Assembly: GCA_039621445.1 (NCBI GenBank)
Contig: CP154956.1
Span: 85,122,474-85,186,473 of the forward strand
Direction: 5' to 3'
Origin: Euglena gracilis
Lineage: Eukaryota; Euglenida; Euglenophyceae; Euglenales
Length of the DNA stretch: 64,000 nucleotides
Part shown: positions 13,810-40,670 of the stretch, in pieces
Numbering within the stretch: the stretch's first letter is position 1
How the letters are laid out: the number at the start of each line of letters is the position of its first letter
Translations under genes and position numbers: made by a program
Notes under the pieces: generated by a model
The model's input: the letters and a program-made list of their open reading frames with translations, nothing else
Databases searched by the model: none
What the model was told of the DNA's origin: nothing

Positions 13810-15704
13810 GTTATATTTTTTTGAGGCTTTCATGGCATCTGAATTTTTCCGGTCTGATTTTTGTCAGAAAGGGCTGGAGCCAGCATTACCGTGCTTCATG
13901 CAGGGTGGTGGATATCTGCTATCAGGAGATGTGGTGAATGCGTTGGGGACCAGGCTTCCTTTTTTAAAGGCAAAAAAGCAGAAACAACAAAGAGGTGTGA
14001 AAGACTGTAGTGGGCGCCGGCCCCAATGCGCAGAATGATCCTGGGACCTGGGATGTTTGCATCTTCGCACCAGTATTTGTGCTTTCTTTCTTCTGGTGGC
14101 TTAGGTTGGCATATTTCTTAGATATATTTTTGCTTTTGATGTGTAAACCCCTTCGAAGGGAGTTGGGGGCTTTCTGAACCGTTGCGGTTGGGGGCTTGAC
14201 CGAAGGTTGCCCTGCCGGCAACCCTGACACGCGTGATTCCCCCTCATCGGTATGATGACCGTGAAGACCTCACCATGGCTATGTGGTTGACCGGCCACGG
14301 TTTCCCAAGCCTAAACAGCACCTATTTCTTTCCCCCGGTTGGCGACCTGAGAGGGGGGGGGGGGCAGGGAATTTCTTAAGCCGGAGGGTACCCTACCCCC
14401 CGGGGGGGTCCAGCCAGCCAGCAGCTCAAATCCAGCCAGCAGCCCAAATTCGGGCTGGGAGCCCCCCCCCCCAGGGGTCGACTGAAATAAAGTCGGGTCC
14501 AGCCCGGCCGGAGGCCGGGCCAGCCGGCCGCATGCTGGCCAGCCAACTGGGCCGCCCAGCTCACCTATCCGTGCATTTTTTCCCCTCACCACAGTTTCCT
14601 CCATCACAGCCCCCAGCCTTGATCTAGCTCCATCCACCAAAATGTCGAAAATGGCAAAAATGTGTTAGAAAATTTTGTTTTTCACCGACCCAGCCCAGCC
14701 CAGCCCCCTCCAGCCCTGGACCCCCCCCTCCCCCCCACCCCCCCGGGGGGGGGTCCAGCCAGCAGCTCAAATCCAGCCAGCAGGAGGCGGGATCCCCCCC
14801 CGGGGGGGGCTTAAGAAATTCCCTGGGGGGGGGGGGGGTTCTGGGCCGACACTCCCTCCCCCCGGCTCGAGCAAGGTCAGTCGGCTGAAACGGATGCTGG
14901 TTGTCCTCTATTTTTTGGCGCAACATGTCGGGAAAGTATTTTGACTCCAAAGTAGCCTGGGGTTGGAACCTGGGGTGGGTTGGAACCTATCCCCGGGCAG
15001 GGACTTGGGAGAACACATTTCTGAGTTGAAAAAAACACAACGTCACCTCTTGTCAATAACCAGATAGCCGAGAAAGGGTTCCAGGACATAGCACCAGGGC
15101 TTGACCCAAATACACTCCAGGTTGCGACCTCCTGCTCTCAATGCCACCCGGGGAACCGCGCCTCTGGTTGGAACCTCACCCTGTTCAACCTGAGGAGCTC
15201 TGCACAGGGCGTTTTCTTTCCCTGGCTTATTTCCCGTGTCGCATGATGATGCAGTTTGTTGTGTCGTTCTTGTTCCGCTTCTAAATGCGCGCCTCCTGCC
15301 ACTGAAGGCGGCGGCCCACACAAGCAGACCCCCTATTTGATGGCATTTCCAAATTGAATCAGCAAAAACCCGGCAGGTGGAGAGGCCAAATAGAAGCACA
15401 CAACCCTGGTCCGCTGTGAGCGCACCTGGGTCACAAGTCGATCGAGGGGTTCCCATTAACTCAAATTTCTGGAACTCGAAGCAGGACCAGACCTTGATGG
15501 CATTTCATTGATGGTTCTATCAATTTGATGGTTCTATCAACAGAAGCCAACTTGCGAAATCGCCCCGGTACAGGCCTTGGGTTGGATATGGAGGGCAGCA
15601 AGAACAAGCACATCGAAGACCGACACGTCAACGTGCTGTGCAAGGACCGCTGGCTGTTTGTCCACCGTTCAGGCAGCAGGCTGATGGGCTGCCATTTGTG
15701 CTGA
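4881..15704 (+). CDS. Family 31 glycosyltransferase (beta-1,3-galactosyltransferase-like), multi-exon gene, N-terminus missing
   Basis: Predicted Golgi type II membrane enzyme transferring a sugar from a UDP-sugar in a beta-1,3 linkage. Six exons appear in the order expected for GT31: 4881-4913 ([11 protein letters not shown], the RR..IR.TW motif), 7366-7422 ([13 protein letters not shown], the E...DIL strand), 9482-9632 (LSTKLLLL, then [17 protein letters not shown] with the metal-binding DDD), 11713-11793 ([12 protein letters not shown]), 13868-13994 ([19 protein letters not shown], the GGGY.LS motif) and 15544-15704 ([16 protein letters not shown], the acidic ED motif), ending in TGA at 15702-15704. 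Reading phases agree at every junction from exon 2 on; between exons 1 and 2 at least one exon is missing. The acceptor substrate cannot be told from sequence. The membrane anchor was not found. The motif order argues against chance; exon edges are inferred. Confidence 0.75.
6002..6390. repeat. Dispersed repeat family D, copy 1
   Basis: Ends are inverted: ggtaaacccccccccccaaataat at the left and attatac/aaattt..ggatttacc at the right (reverse complement), about 25 bp. The interior (gatgatccagaaaaa near 6206, then tttgttgtcagaaattgtg, then tcaaaatccggg) is shared with 16290-16690. It lies in the first recognised GT31 intron. No clear target duplication was found. Confidence 0.7.
6679..7010. 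repeat. Palindromic word family GTGTCGTTGACAC
   Basis: A 61-bp block at 6679-6739 (tgtcgttgacacggcgtgtc, ccccgtgtcaacgacac, tttcctggaacat) is repeated almost exactly at 6924-6985. Within each block the word and its reverse complement face each other. Single diverged words follow at about 6986-7000 and 7206-7235. Confidence 0.85.
7366..7422 (+). CDS. GT31 exon with FRDIL block
   Basis: Acceptor ctgcattag. The exon reads [19 protein letters not shown], matching the E..y.DIl block that precedes the Asp motif in GT31, and ends in phase 2 before gtcggg. That phase fits the start of the exon at 9482. Confidence 0.6.
7533..7841. mobile_element. Short hAT-type inverted-repeat element, family F copy 1
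   Basis: Left end CAGGGCGGTCTTTAAGG and right end CTTTGAGGACCGCCCTG are imperfect inverted repeats of about 17 bp. The flanks cacaggat (7525-7532) and cataggat (7842-7849) match at 7 of 8 bases, as expected of an 8-bp target duplication. The interior is homologous to 52156-52433. No transposase; 309 bp, in the GT31 intron between the FRDIL and DDD exons. Confidence 0.7.
8400..8830. repeat. Poly-C/poly-G cassette region
   Basis: Alternating runs of C and G (7 to 13 nt), with the phrases tgactggt, cgccgg and attttttttggc, which recur at 30.12-30.45 kb. The open frames here are proline/glycine-rich by-products of homopolymer runs, not genes. Confidence 0.6.
8842..9074. mobile_element. Short hAT-type inverted-repeat element, 8-bp duplication
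   Basis: Starts CAGCGTTTTTTTT and ends CTCAAAAAAGCCCCTG. It is flanked on both sides by the identical octamer TGGGGGAC (8834-8841 and 9075-9082). The interior (ggtgctatttttagca followed by tttttcgc) is shared with the element at 47563-47818. 233 bp, non-coding, in a GT31 intron. Confidence 0.8.
9482..9632 (+). CDS. GT31 exon with DDD metal-binding motif
   Basis: Acceptor ccctggcag, donor gtaaca. It encodes [16 protein letters not shown] followed by [17 protein letters not shown]. The NL..K then K.DDD.(Y/F)V spacing is the hallmark of the family; the three Asp residues coordinate the metal-UDP-sugar. An alternative donor at 9610 would shorten it by 23 nt and break phase with the next exon. 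Confidence 0.8.
10130..11130. repeat. Repeat-rich intron stretch with partial family A copy
   Basis: The part 10885-11125 (aaggtgagattttgggccaaaaagtcgatttta, split here only in description, then gtgccgttttggccgctgaca and ggcctgtgttctgg) is a diverged copy of the 29.3-29.6 and 54.4-54.6 kb repeat. The rest consists of homopolymer cassettes. No exon recognised. Confidence 0.5.
11713..11793 (+). CDS. GT31 exon with YAG block
   Basis: Acceptor ccattgcaag, donor gtgaag. It reads [16 protein letters not shown] and ISMCKLQ; the (L/I)YAG block lies between the DDD and GGGY motifs in GT31. Phase 0 at both ends fits its neighbours. A second donor at 11810 is possible but would shift the frame. Confidence 0.55.
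12109..12424. mobile_element. Short hAT-type element, family G
   Basis: Left end CAGGCTTCTTTTG, right end AAAGAGGAAGCCTG. The flanking octamers gccaatca and cctaatca agree at 6 of 8 positions. The interior shares ggaaatggccatttcca-like and ggcagaca/caatagcgcaag words with 17.3, 26.5 and 42.4 kb. 316 bp, in a GT31 intron. Confidence 0.55.
12472..12560. repeat. Near-perfect inverted repeat, 38-bp arms
   Basis: Arm 12472-12509 (acgccggttcgggcgtgaa onwards) and arm 12523-12560 are reverse complements at 35 of 38 positions with a 13-nt spacer. It would extrude as a cruciform or fold as an RNA hairpin. It begins 48 bp after the element at 12109-12424. Confidence 0.85.
13663..13815. repeat. AT/ATAC microsatellite
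   Basis: About 150 bp of (AT)n with interspersed ATAC and ATGT units. Both flanks carry acagttatat, so the tract is bounded by a short direct repeat. Confidence 0.95.
13868..13994 (+). CDS. GT31 exon with GGGYLLSGD motif
   Basis: Acceptor ttttttgtcag-like (ag at 13866-13867), donor gtgtga. [19 protein letters not shown] matches the P.Y..G.GY.LS.D.V block of GT31. With the GTGTG-type donor it ends in phase 1, which is what the next exon needs. Confidence 0.75.
14365..14825. mobile_element. hAT-type element with perfect 16-bp terminal repeats
   Basis: Left end CAGGGAATTTCTTAAG and right end CTTAAGAAATTCCCTG are exact reverse complements. The flanks are runs of G, so an 8-bp duplication (GGGGGGGG) is possible but uninformative. 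The left 220 bp (ccggagggtaccctacccc, ccagccagcagctcaaatcc, cagcccaaattcgggctggg, gaaataaagtcgg) are strongly similar to the element at 61757-62076. 461 bp, no coding capacity, in a GT31 intron. Confidence 0.8.
15544..15704 (+). CDS. GT31 last exon with IEDRHV motif and stop
   Basis: Acceptor ctatcaacag (15574 is an alternative in the same frame). It encodes [31 protein letters not shown] and a TGA at 15702-15704. The (E/D)D.(Y/H)V block is the acidic motif near the C-terminus of GT31 enzymes. A further splice before the stop cannot be excluded. Confidence 0.6.
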
Positions 15705-15996
15705 CCTTTGGGGAGGTGAAGAAGCATTATCCAAGACTTTTCTAAATGGTTTTTCAGACCATTTTGTCCCCTGGTTTGATTTCATATCTGCCTTTAGCCT
15801 TACTGCAGCATATTGGAACTGCAGACACAGTAGGCTCCTTGCAGAAATGGCACATAATATTGACGCGTGGTGTTATTCCCTCAACGATATGTTGGACCCC
15901 AGAATTTGCTTCGAAAACGAAAATGGAAACCGAAATATTTCAAAGCAAATACCGCTGGTGTATGGGGCGAATAATGGAGACGGAAAATAATGCCGA

Positions 15997-16002
15997 AATA
16001 AA
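15997..16002 (+). promoter_or_regulatory. Possible polyadenylation signal AATAAA
   Basis: AATAAA lies about 290 nt downstream of the predicted GT31 stop at 15702-15704. Position and sequence suit a 3' end signal, but the hexamer also occurs by chance in AT-rich sequence. Confidence 0.25.
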
Positions 16003-16289
16003 AGCTTGCACTTGGTACGGATGGGGAAAGCACAGAGCGGGCTGAGTGGCGTATGTGTGGCCACCCTCACCGGTGAGGTGTTATCTCCCCCTCACTGTGG
16101 GCCTGCCCCCGAGTGTTCTGCGGCCGGTTCCACACCTTCTACCACCGCATCTGCGGCCCCACGGGGCGGACGTGGGCCGACGCACAGCGAAACACCTCCG
16201 GCCTGCTGCCCTATGGCCAGGCTGCTTTGAAAGCTCACCCCCCCCCCCAGGGGCTGTTGCCACCCCGGGAAAGCTGTTGTCACCTAAAC

Positions 16290-16690
16290 TCCAGGGTATT
16301 TTTTTTCCGCCTGAAGTCCTGGCTTGAGGGGGGGGGGGGGCATAATTTGGGGGGGGGTAATAGCAGCCCAAAATTTTTAAAATTTTTGAAATTTTTCGAC
16401 GTCATGTGGGACCCCAAAAAACCACCCAAAACCCCCCCTTGGGATCATTTTTTGTACTTTGGCATGAAATTGAGCATTTTTGAGGCCAGATGATCCAGAA
16501 AAATCGGTTTTCTTCGTCATTTGTTGTCAGAGATTGTATTTTTTACCTGCATTTTAAGATCAAAATCTGGGTCGTCGGTCCGAGATTTGGGGGGGGGGGG
16601 GTATCATCTCGGGCGCTGAAGTCGGGCCCCGGGGGGGGGGGGGGGGATTTTGGGGGGGGGGGGTTTTTCGGGGGGGGGGGGGTTACCTAG
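16290..16690. repeat. Dispersed repeat family D, copy 2
   Basis: Homologous in the same orientation to 6002-6390: shared tttttgtacttt, gatgatccagaaaaa, tttgttgtcagagattgt and atcaaaatctggg in the same order and spacing. It is bounded by G runs of 12 to 16 nt. Confidence 0.75.
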
Positions 16691-17479
16691 GTGGGACCTT
16701 GGGGCTCGCACCTGCTGACCTGTCATGCGGGAAGTCCACCACAGGATTTCCCTGAAGCTGTTGCCTGGGCCGGGGCTAACTGACTTGTGATGTGACACCC
16801 CCAGGGGGTATGTATGGGCAATGGGTATGCATGGGCACTGTAAAACCCCCAGGAATTCTGAGTTGTTTTGACCCCAGACACAGATTTCGAAAACCTGAAT
16901 GCCACTTGGCCATTCTCCACCATCTGATCAGGTCATTTCTCACTCCTTCGCCCATAATTCTGATTGGTCGTACAAAATCAACCAGTTTTTGCCCATCATA
17001 CATGGACAACACGGTGTCCCCCCCCCTACGATGGGGGACATACTGCCATAGGGGAGGAGGGAGGGGACCTGGGGGCTGCGGGGCAGAAGGACCATTTCAG
17101 GGGGTATTTTCGGTCAAAGAAAACCACACCTCCGTGGACTGGACAAACGTCCAAGAAGGTGTCCTCCTATTGGGTGGGGGTTGTTAGACACCGGGGTCGG
17201 TGGAAATGGGGGTGGGGTACCAAAACCTCCTGGGCTCTAAAGCACCCTGCCGAAGGCAACGACGTCTGAAAATAGCCATTTGAAGGGAGGATTGGCGGGG
17301 TTGCATTCAGTTGGGACCCAAAGCCAATGCCCTCCGGGGGGTTGGTGAAAAGGAAGCCTGCCCATGTCCCCCGTGCCCTATTGCGCCAGCAGACCATTAA
17401 GTCCTCCTGACCGCACGCTGAAAATCTGGCAGCTCAGCAGGGATGAACGCAGCAGCGCAGAAAACAGCAGTCGTACCTG

Positions 17480-18229
17480 ACCAATTGGCATTTGGCATGA
17501 TTGCGCTGTCCCGGTTCATAACAGGTGAACCAGGACAGTGATCTTTGTGATGAACCCAGGATGGGACCTCTGTTTTCCTGTATTAGGGTTTGGGTTAGGG
17601 TTAGAGATATCCGAACTGAATAGAATAGACCTGAATGATTTTAACTGATAATCTGAAACGTGTCAATCCAAAGATACATGGGAGAATACCAAATCTGTTA
17701 CTTATTGCTCCAAACAGGAGACTCGTACTGGTAGACAATGGAGCAAGGTGTCTGACTGAACCCTATGGCTGAAAATTGGTGGTGATGCATATCATTGCCA
17801 GACCAGTAGTTAAGAGAAATATCTGCTGGCTTTGGGAACCCATTGGCAACATTGGCAAATTAGAGCTTGGCAACTGATTGGAAGCTAACCATCATGCTCT
17901 GATTTATTACATACAACTCAAACAATATTTATCATATGCTTGCACAAAATCCGAAGAACAGGAATTTGCAAGCTATGGGCGTCCCGAGATCATCCCAGGA
18001 TGACATCAATCACGGTGCTTTTGCGCAGATCTGAAACAGATTAATATTCCAATTCGAACGACCACATGTGATCATGCTTGCAAAAGAAAATCCGAATACC
18101 AGTAAGATGAGTGCAGATAGATGGGTCATTTGATAGAAGTAAGAGAGTTTTCATGAACCCAGAGCCATCATTGGTAGAACCTGATATTTTGCAAAAACCA
18201 CCCTGCACTTTTTGTTAACTGTGATTATC
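17480..18229. other. Compositional island without homopolymer cassettes
   Basis: From about 17.48 to 20.05 kb the sequence is balanced in base composition, with almost no C or G run over six, unlike both flanks. The hAT-type element at 18230-19330 lies within it. No reading frame with a recognisable domain was found in this left part. Confidence 0.5.
17584..17610 (+). repeat. Short telomere-like tract
   Basis: ttagggtttgggttagggttagag: two exact TTAGGG units and two one-base variants. It is too short to be more than suggestive of an interstitial telomeric trace or chance. Confidence 0.4.
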
Positions 18230-18252
18230 CAGGGATTTGTGCTTATCCTGAA

Positions 18253-18397
18253 ATGGATAACTACGGATAACTACGGATAACTACGGATAAGCCCGAAACC
18301 CCCAAATACGGATAAAAATGGATAACTACGGATAACTACGGATGAGCCAAAAAGTCCAAATAAGGATAACTGCGGATAATTACGGATAACTACGGAT
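18253..18397 (+). repeat. Subterminal 10-mer repeats (actacggata), left
   Basis: About eight copies of actacggata or one-base variants in three clusters, same strand as those at the right end. Such subterminal motifs are the usual transposase binding sites in hAT elements; that role is inferred here. Confidence 0.8.
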
Positions 18398-18474
18398 AAG
18401 CAAAAAAAATTGACGAATGAGGATGAGCAAGAACTGAATGAAGCTTGCGTGCACACCCACATCCTCAACCACAG

Positions 18475-18787
18475 GCTCTATTCTTTCTCCCTGCCAATGG
18501 ATTTCCTCCTGAGTCTCCATCGGCAAATGAGAAGGGAGCTGTGAAGCGCGGAAGTCATCTGACTCCGCAGAAGCGGGCTGCCCAGTTTCGAGATGATTTG
18601 GAGGTGCAAAACGAAGGTAAGGAGTTGTGTTGCTGCCATTGTGGTGTGCAAGTTGATTATAAGGAAAATTGCTTTGCTGTAAGGCACGTTGCGAGCCAGT
18701 CCCACAAGAAAATGAAATTGGAAGGGGCAAAGGTGGTTAAACAGCCCAGAGCAAGTGCAGCTTTGATAAAGGTTCCTGAAGATGCAG
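18475..18787 (+). CDS. BED-type zinc-finger exon (hAT-related), partial
   Basis: Exon between the acceptor ccacag and the donor gtattt. The N-terminal part is low-complexity; then KRAAQFRDDLEVQNEGKE, followed by CCHCGVQVDYKENCFAVRH and ASQSHKKMKLEGAK. C-x2-C ... H-x5-H with the preceding acidic stretch is the arrangement of BED fingers in hAT transposases and in CGGBP1-like domesticated proteins. The exon stops in phase 1 and no downstream transposase exon follows inside the element. It may be a remnant, or a host exon recruited from the element. Confidence 0.55.
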
Positions 18788-18963
18788 GTATTTTGTGTTA
18801 GAAAGCATCTGGGTATCAATTTCCCCCCTCAGGCTTTTTTTTCGCAACAATTTTCCATTTGGCAGCGTGCATCCTATAAAGAGATGGGCTGCTTTCAGTT
18901 TGGCCGGTGTCATTGATTTTAAAAACCGACGGTGTCATTGATTTTAAAAACTTACGGTAAAAA

Positions 18964-18995
18964 CCGGAGGTTAAACGATGTCGTTTAACCTCCGG
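18964..18995. repeat. Perfect palindrome, 15-bp arms
   Basis: CCGGAGGTTAAACGA, spacer TG, then its exact reverse complement. It lies inside the hAT-type element just after a 22-bp direct repeat (cggtgtcattgattttaaaa; 18905-18926 and 18930-18951). Confidence 0.9.
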
Positions 18996-19227
18996 CAGGC
19001 GGCCGTTGGCTCTACAACAGTGATTGTGAAGAACGGTGGATGAAAGATTAAAAAACCCACACCGGACATTGTCGTTTCCATCTGCCTTGGATGCTTGTCG
19101 TTTTCTGTTTAGATTGTCATATTTCACGAATTTTAGACATTCCTGAGGTTTATGATGATCAACTCTCTTCATCCTTTCAATTGCAGCCATTTCTAGATGG
19201 ATATCCCCTGTCAGGAAGGGAATTTTA

Positions 19228-19292
19228 GCAAATAAGGATAAGTACGGATAACTACGGATAATTACGGATAACTACGGATAACTACGGATAAG
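19228..19292 (+). repeat. Subterminal 10-mer repeats (actacggata), right
   Basis: Five tandem copies of ggataactac-type units with single changes (agtac, attac), mirroring the left-end array of the same element. Confidence 0.8.
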
Positions 19293-19339
19293 AATTTGAC
19301 CCCCCAAAAAAGGATAGGCACAAATCCCTGGATTATCAC

Positions 19340-20630
19340 CCGTATGTCAAAAGCTTTTATCATATGGAAAATTAAGATCAAAAATTTCCACAGAGAATGC
19401 TTTTTAGAAAGCCAACGAGGATGGTAAGAAACATATTTCACACCGATGTACCGTTCATCATGTTTTCTTCAATTTCATGTTCACTTCAAACCATGCCGCA
19501 TAATGTTCAAAGTGTGAGAACAGAAAAACATGGGAAATACACCACAGAAAGAGGAAATTTATGGGGAGTGCAATGATGAGGCCAAGGATGAGAAAGGCAA
19601 TGCACCAACCATGCACCATGCGGATTTTTTTTTAATTTTTTCTTCTGTAGTCAGCTTATGCTAAGACCCATCTGGCTGGTCAACAGGCGTCCGAAAGGTC
19701 AAAAGCTGTTGGTTGCCCATGCACCCATTCGACTCTTTGAGATGCACCCATTCGAGTTTTCTGTCACCCCTGCAGTCCCAGCGGGACACACAGACATTTC
19801 TTCGTGGCTGTCTTGTCTTCCGAGTCCGCTGCTTGCATGTGCGTGAATATGCTGTTGAAGAAAAATATGCAAAATATCTTGCATAATTTGTCGCACCCTG
19901 GTTGTTGATTTCCACGTTTCTGATGAAGCGACCTTTGGGGTCTTTACATCTCCACTCTTATTCTGGAACAGAGCAGAATTCTCCTTGAAAATTGCTAAGT
20001 TTACCCCCGGCTCCATCAGTCATCCCTTACCTCCCCAGCAGTATACTAACCCCAATCTAATCCTCAGAATACAAATTCCTTGCGCATCCTCACCCCTCCA
20101 CCCTCTGGAACAGGCTTCATTTTAATAAGGTGCTACGGGCAGCAGAGGTGGAGGGGGGCATGTTTGATCCCCCAGGAAGTTGTAGTGTTTTGGGAGGGTG
20201 GTGCTCTTCCACACCTTTGTACCAAAGGCACCGATGCTCCAAAAACGGCCGTTTTCGAGGGAAATTTTCTTGAGTCCTCTCCCATTCAGGCCCACTTTTC
20301 TGCCTTCAATTCGTGTGGTGGTTTCTTTCCACCCTGAAAATATAGGCCCAAATAACCCTGTTTGGGATATTTTTCACATCTTGCTGAATCGTGTTTTTCC
20401 TGGCCTTTTTATCCTGCATTTTGCTGTTGCTCATTTTTTCCTTTGTTGTCATTATGTCCTATTTATTATATATTCTTTATTATTGTTTGCTGAAATTGAT
20501 TGCCAGCTTCCAGGAAATTTTTCCTCTCGTTGTTTCTGTTGTTGATTCTTGACACAAAAAGTGCTAATGTTTGTTTAACATCAAGTGGAGGATTGCAATC
20601 CCGGGCTCTCTGACAGGAACCAAAATGTCT
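19340..20630. other. Non-coding stretch, no gene recognised
   Basis: Continues the balanced composition to about 20.05 kb, then returns to mixed sequence. No supported exon. Confidence 0.4.
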
Positions 20631-20639
20631 ACGTTACCG

Positions 20640-21010
20640 GGGGGGGGGGAACTTTTGTGGGAAAAAATGTTGTGGGAAAAATTCTGGACGAAATTTTGTC
20701 CAGGATTTTTCCCACCTTTTTAAGGATCCGTCCAGGATTTTTCCCGGCAGATTTAAGGAACGTCCAATTTCCTCCAGTGAATGACCCCCCAAATAAATCT
20801 TCGGCGCTGCGCGCCGATTTTGCAGCAGGAATATTTCTTCCTCTTGCGGTTTTTTTCCAGCTGTCCAATATTTTTTCCCACCTGGTTTAAGCGAGCGTTC
20901 AGGATTTTTCCCGGCATTTTAAGGATTCGTCCAATATTTTTCCCAGCAGAAATTTTCCCGTCGGCAATTGTTCCCGGTCAGTTTTTTCCCTCCCCGGTAT
21001 TCAGGTCCTG
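20640..21010. repeat. Dispersed word family gtccaggatttttccc
   Basis: Variants of gtccaggatttttcccgg or its shorter forms (gtccaatatttttccc, ttcaggatttttcccgg) occur about seven times between 20690 and 20985, mostly joined by tttaaggatccg-like links. The first copy is preceded by a partial inverse (gggaaaaattctggac). Confidence 0.8.
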
Positions 21011-23431
21011 AGGTCTCAACTGATCTCATTCAACCAGTCACAGCTCTACGTGGTGAGAGGTGATCACAGTCTCAAGGGCACCATAAGGGCAAAGTATTGT
21101 GGGAAGACTGTCACAGCTGGGCAACCGCCACACCGACATAATCATAAGCAACGCACCACCCTCCGCCCCCCCCCCTGAAACTTCAGGCAAGTCAGCAAGA
21201 ACAGAGGTAGAGACAGGTCCTATTAAGAACAGGTCAGCGAGGGAGTATGGGACCATCCAATGGTTTCCCGGATGGGAAACCATTTGCCAGCCCAGAGAAG
21301 AAATGCCCCCCCCCCGGCCGACAGAGATTCTGAAAATGCGTTTTTTTCTCTCTCTCGAATCGTCGGTTTTTTTTTTGCAGTCATTGTCTCAACACTGGTC
21401 CTCACCCATATTTTGGCAAAATAACCACTGCACCCCCCCAGTTTTTGCCCATCTTTTCCAGTGACAGGGGGGGGTGTTCACAATCAAAAATGGGATAAAA
21501 TGTGAGCAATTTATTTAATTTGAGGAATGTGATATATCTCAGATATTAAGATGACCAGTAAGAAAAGGTACGAGACAATTTCTTATGTCAGGTTTGCGGG
21601 TATGTAAACAGGGTTGGGGATTGTTTCCCTGGACGGTTTCCTGGGAGAGGTAGGCAGGGGATGGGAGGACAACAAAAAATGGCTTTGGACCCCAAAGTGC
21701 CCCAAAAACAATTGGATTGAGTTTTCCAACATTTTTTCTATTTGTCGAAAATAAAAAAAAGGCATTTTTTCTTTTTTTTCCCTGCAAAAGTGGGTGTATT
21801 TTTGCCAGCGCCAAGGCAAAAGCACCGCTTGCTTGTTCCAGAATACCTGTCCTACAAGGGGACACAATGCCCGTTCCATCCACTTTCAGCTTGGGAAACT
21901 GTAAACCCATTTTGTTGCTATTTAGACACATGGAGTACTTTGTCGCTACATATACACACATGGGGTGACGAATGGAATGAGAGGGGTGCGTTAAGGGAAC
22001 CTGTAGAAATTGTTTTTACCCATGTTAACATAAAACCGAAAATGTCCTTTATTGTTCAATTTTTCTTGACCCAAAAAAGTTTTTGGGAACCTGTCAACTC
22101 GCACAGGTTAAATAATTCAAGTTCAAATTCAATTTGCAGACCCTGTGTGGGACAAATTTTTAGGGTGTTGTTGGAATGAAATTGGAAATCAATGGAAAAA
22201 AAACTGGGGATTTGTCAGTTGGACTGAAATTGCCAGCTGGGCCTGTCATCGGAAGGCACCTGCACAAGGCACCCCCCCAACACCTTAAAAGAAACCTGCT
22301 TTAGAGCTGCTAACCCACCTCCAGCACCACTCCCGCACTCTCCGTTGTCCCTCCTTGCCATTCCTCTTCCGAACCTGCACTGTATTTCCCTTTGGACAAC
22401 GCTGTCCACAACAGCGTGTTGTGAGATTCCTGCCCCCTACCCACCCACTGACGGTACTGACAACGAGGCATAAACCCCCCGGAAGGTGGTCATTTTGGTC
22501 CTTTGAGGTTGTGTTGCCCTGGAAGTTGTCAGCAAGGCCCGCTCCTGATGGTTTGGCACGATGGAACGTTGCCCCATGGGGCTGGACCTGCTAAGCGTTT
22601 AATTGCCAAACCATTTCTGCCGTTTTTCAGACAATGATTGGGAATTTCAAAGGAGCTTGCAAAATTATGCAGGTATTAGTGATACACAGCGGCAAAAAAC
22701 TGATGAGATTAATACCGATGTTTATATTCATATTGACACTGATACTGAAAATTGATGATTTGTACAACACATGACATAATATTTAGAAAAGAAATAATAA
22801 AATAATGCATGATAAAATAATGTATGGCATCTTATATATTGCACATCATGTATATAATTTTCATTGTATTTATTGTATGGCACATGTCGACCCCCCCGGG
22901 GGCAGCTCAATTTGGCATCCGGCATGAAGGGTGATATTTTTTTGGAATGGTGAAGGGTTTAGCCCTAAAGTTAGCCGAACTTTTGGCATAAGTTGAACGT
23001 AAATTGAAATGAATAAAATAACATAAATTGAATCCACGCATCCCATGCACACCGTACATCCCCCCTTTGCCGGATGGGGTCTGATCCCCCTACCTTTATT
23101 TCAAACACCGGAAGAGGTCATTGCCAACTGGATGTTGGCTTTCCGTTCAGGAGGAATGCAAGGATGGTATCCATACAGAACCGCACGGATCCATAAAAAA
23201 TTGATTCATTCAAGTCTTGTGTTGCCCCTTTTTCCAACTGAACCAAATGGTGGGCCAATCACCCCGCACAAAGAAAAAGCTGGCGACGGTCCAGTGTGGT
23301 GGTGACGGGTGGCTGGGAGGCTCTCAAGCCCTCACACTCTCCTCCTCCTCCCCCCAGTCAAGAGCCCGACGGACCGCTGCCTTGAACACTGTCCTCTGTT
23401 CTGACGGCCTCCTGACGTCGACGGATGTGAG
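21011..23431. other. Non-coding stretch, no gene recognised
   Basis: A frame at 21011-21060 (SQLISFNQSQLYVVRG) ends at a gt and could be an exon, but it belongs to no family I can name. The remainder shows no supported feature beyond short homopolymers. Confidence 0.35.

Positions 23432-40670
<17,239 letters not shown>

Larger units (their letters stand above)
15705..17580. other. Intergenic stretch with repeats
   Basis: No exon could be tied to a gene. Frame 16101-16220 reads FHTFYHRICGPTGRTWADAQ, cysteine-bearing and plausible as protein, but it lacks a convincing acceptor. 16240-16700 is homopolymer-rich repeat sequence. Confidence 0.4.
18230..19330 (+). mobile_element. hAT-type DNA transposon remnant with BED zinc-finger exon
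   Basis: Terminal inverted repeats CAGGGATTTGTGCTTATCC (left) and GGATAGGCACAAATCCCTG (right) match at 18 of 19. Both sides carry the direct repeat GATTATC (18223-18229, 19331-19337), one base short of the usual 8-bp hAT duplication. Subterminal arrays of the 10-mer actacggata occupy both ends, a known hAT feature. At 18475-18787 it encodes a BED-type finger; the DDE catalytic region is absent, so it cannot move by itself. 1101 bp. Confidence 0.75.

Noticed and set aside
16101-16220. Possible C-type-lectin-like exon (GPTGRTWADAQRN)
   Set aside because: TWADAQ is suggestive, but no usable acceptor precedes it, the second half of the domain is not found nearby, and the neighbouring genes give no phase to match.
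18816-19190. 124-codon - strand frame in the hAT-type element
   Set aside because: It crosses the 15-bp palindrome and a direct repeat and shows no transposase motif; I could not link it to a catalytic region.
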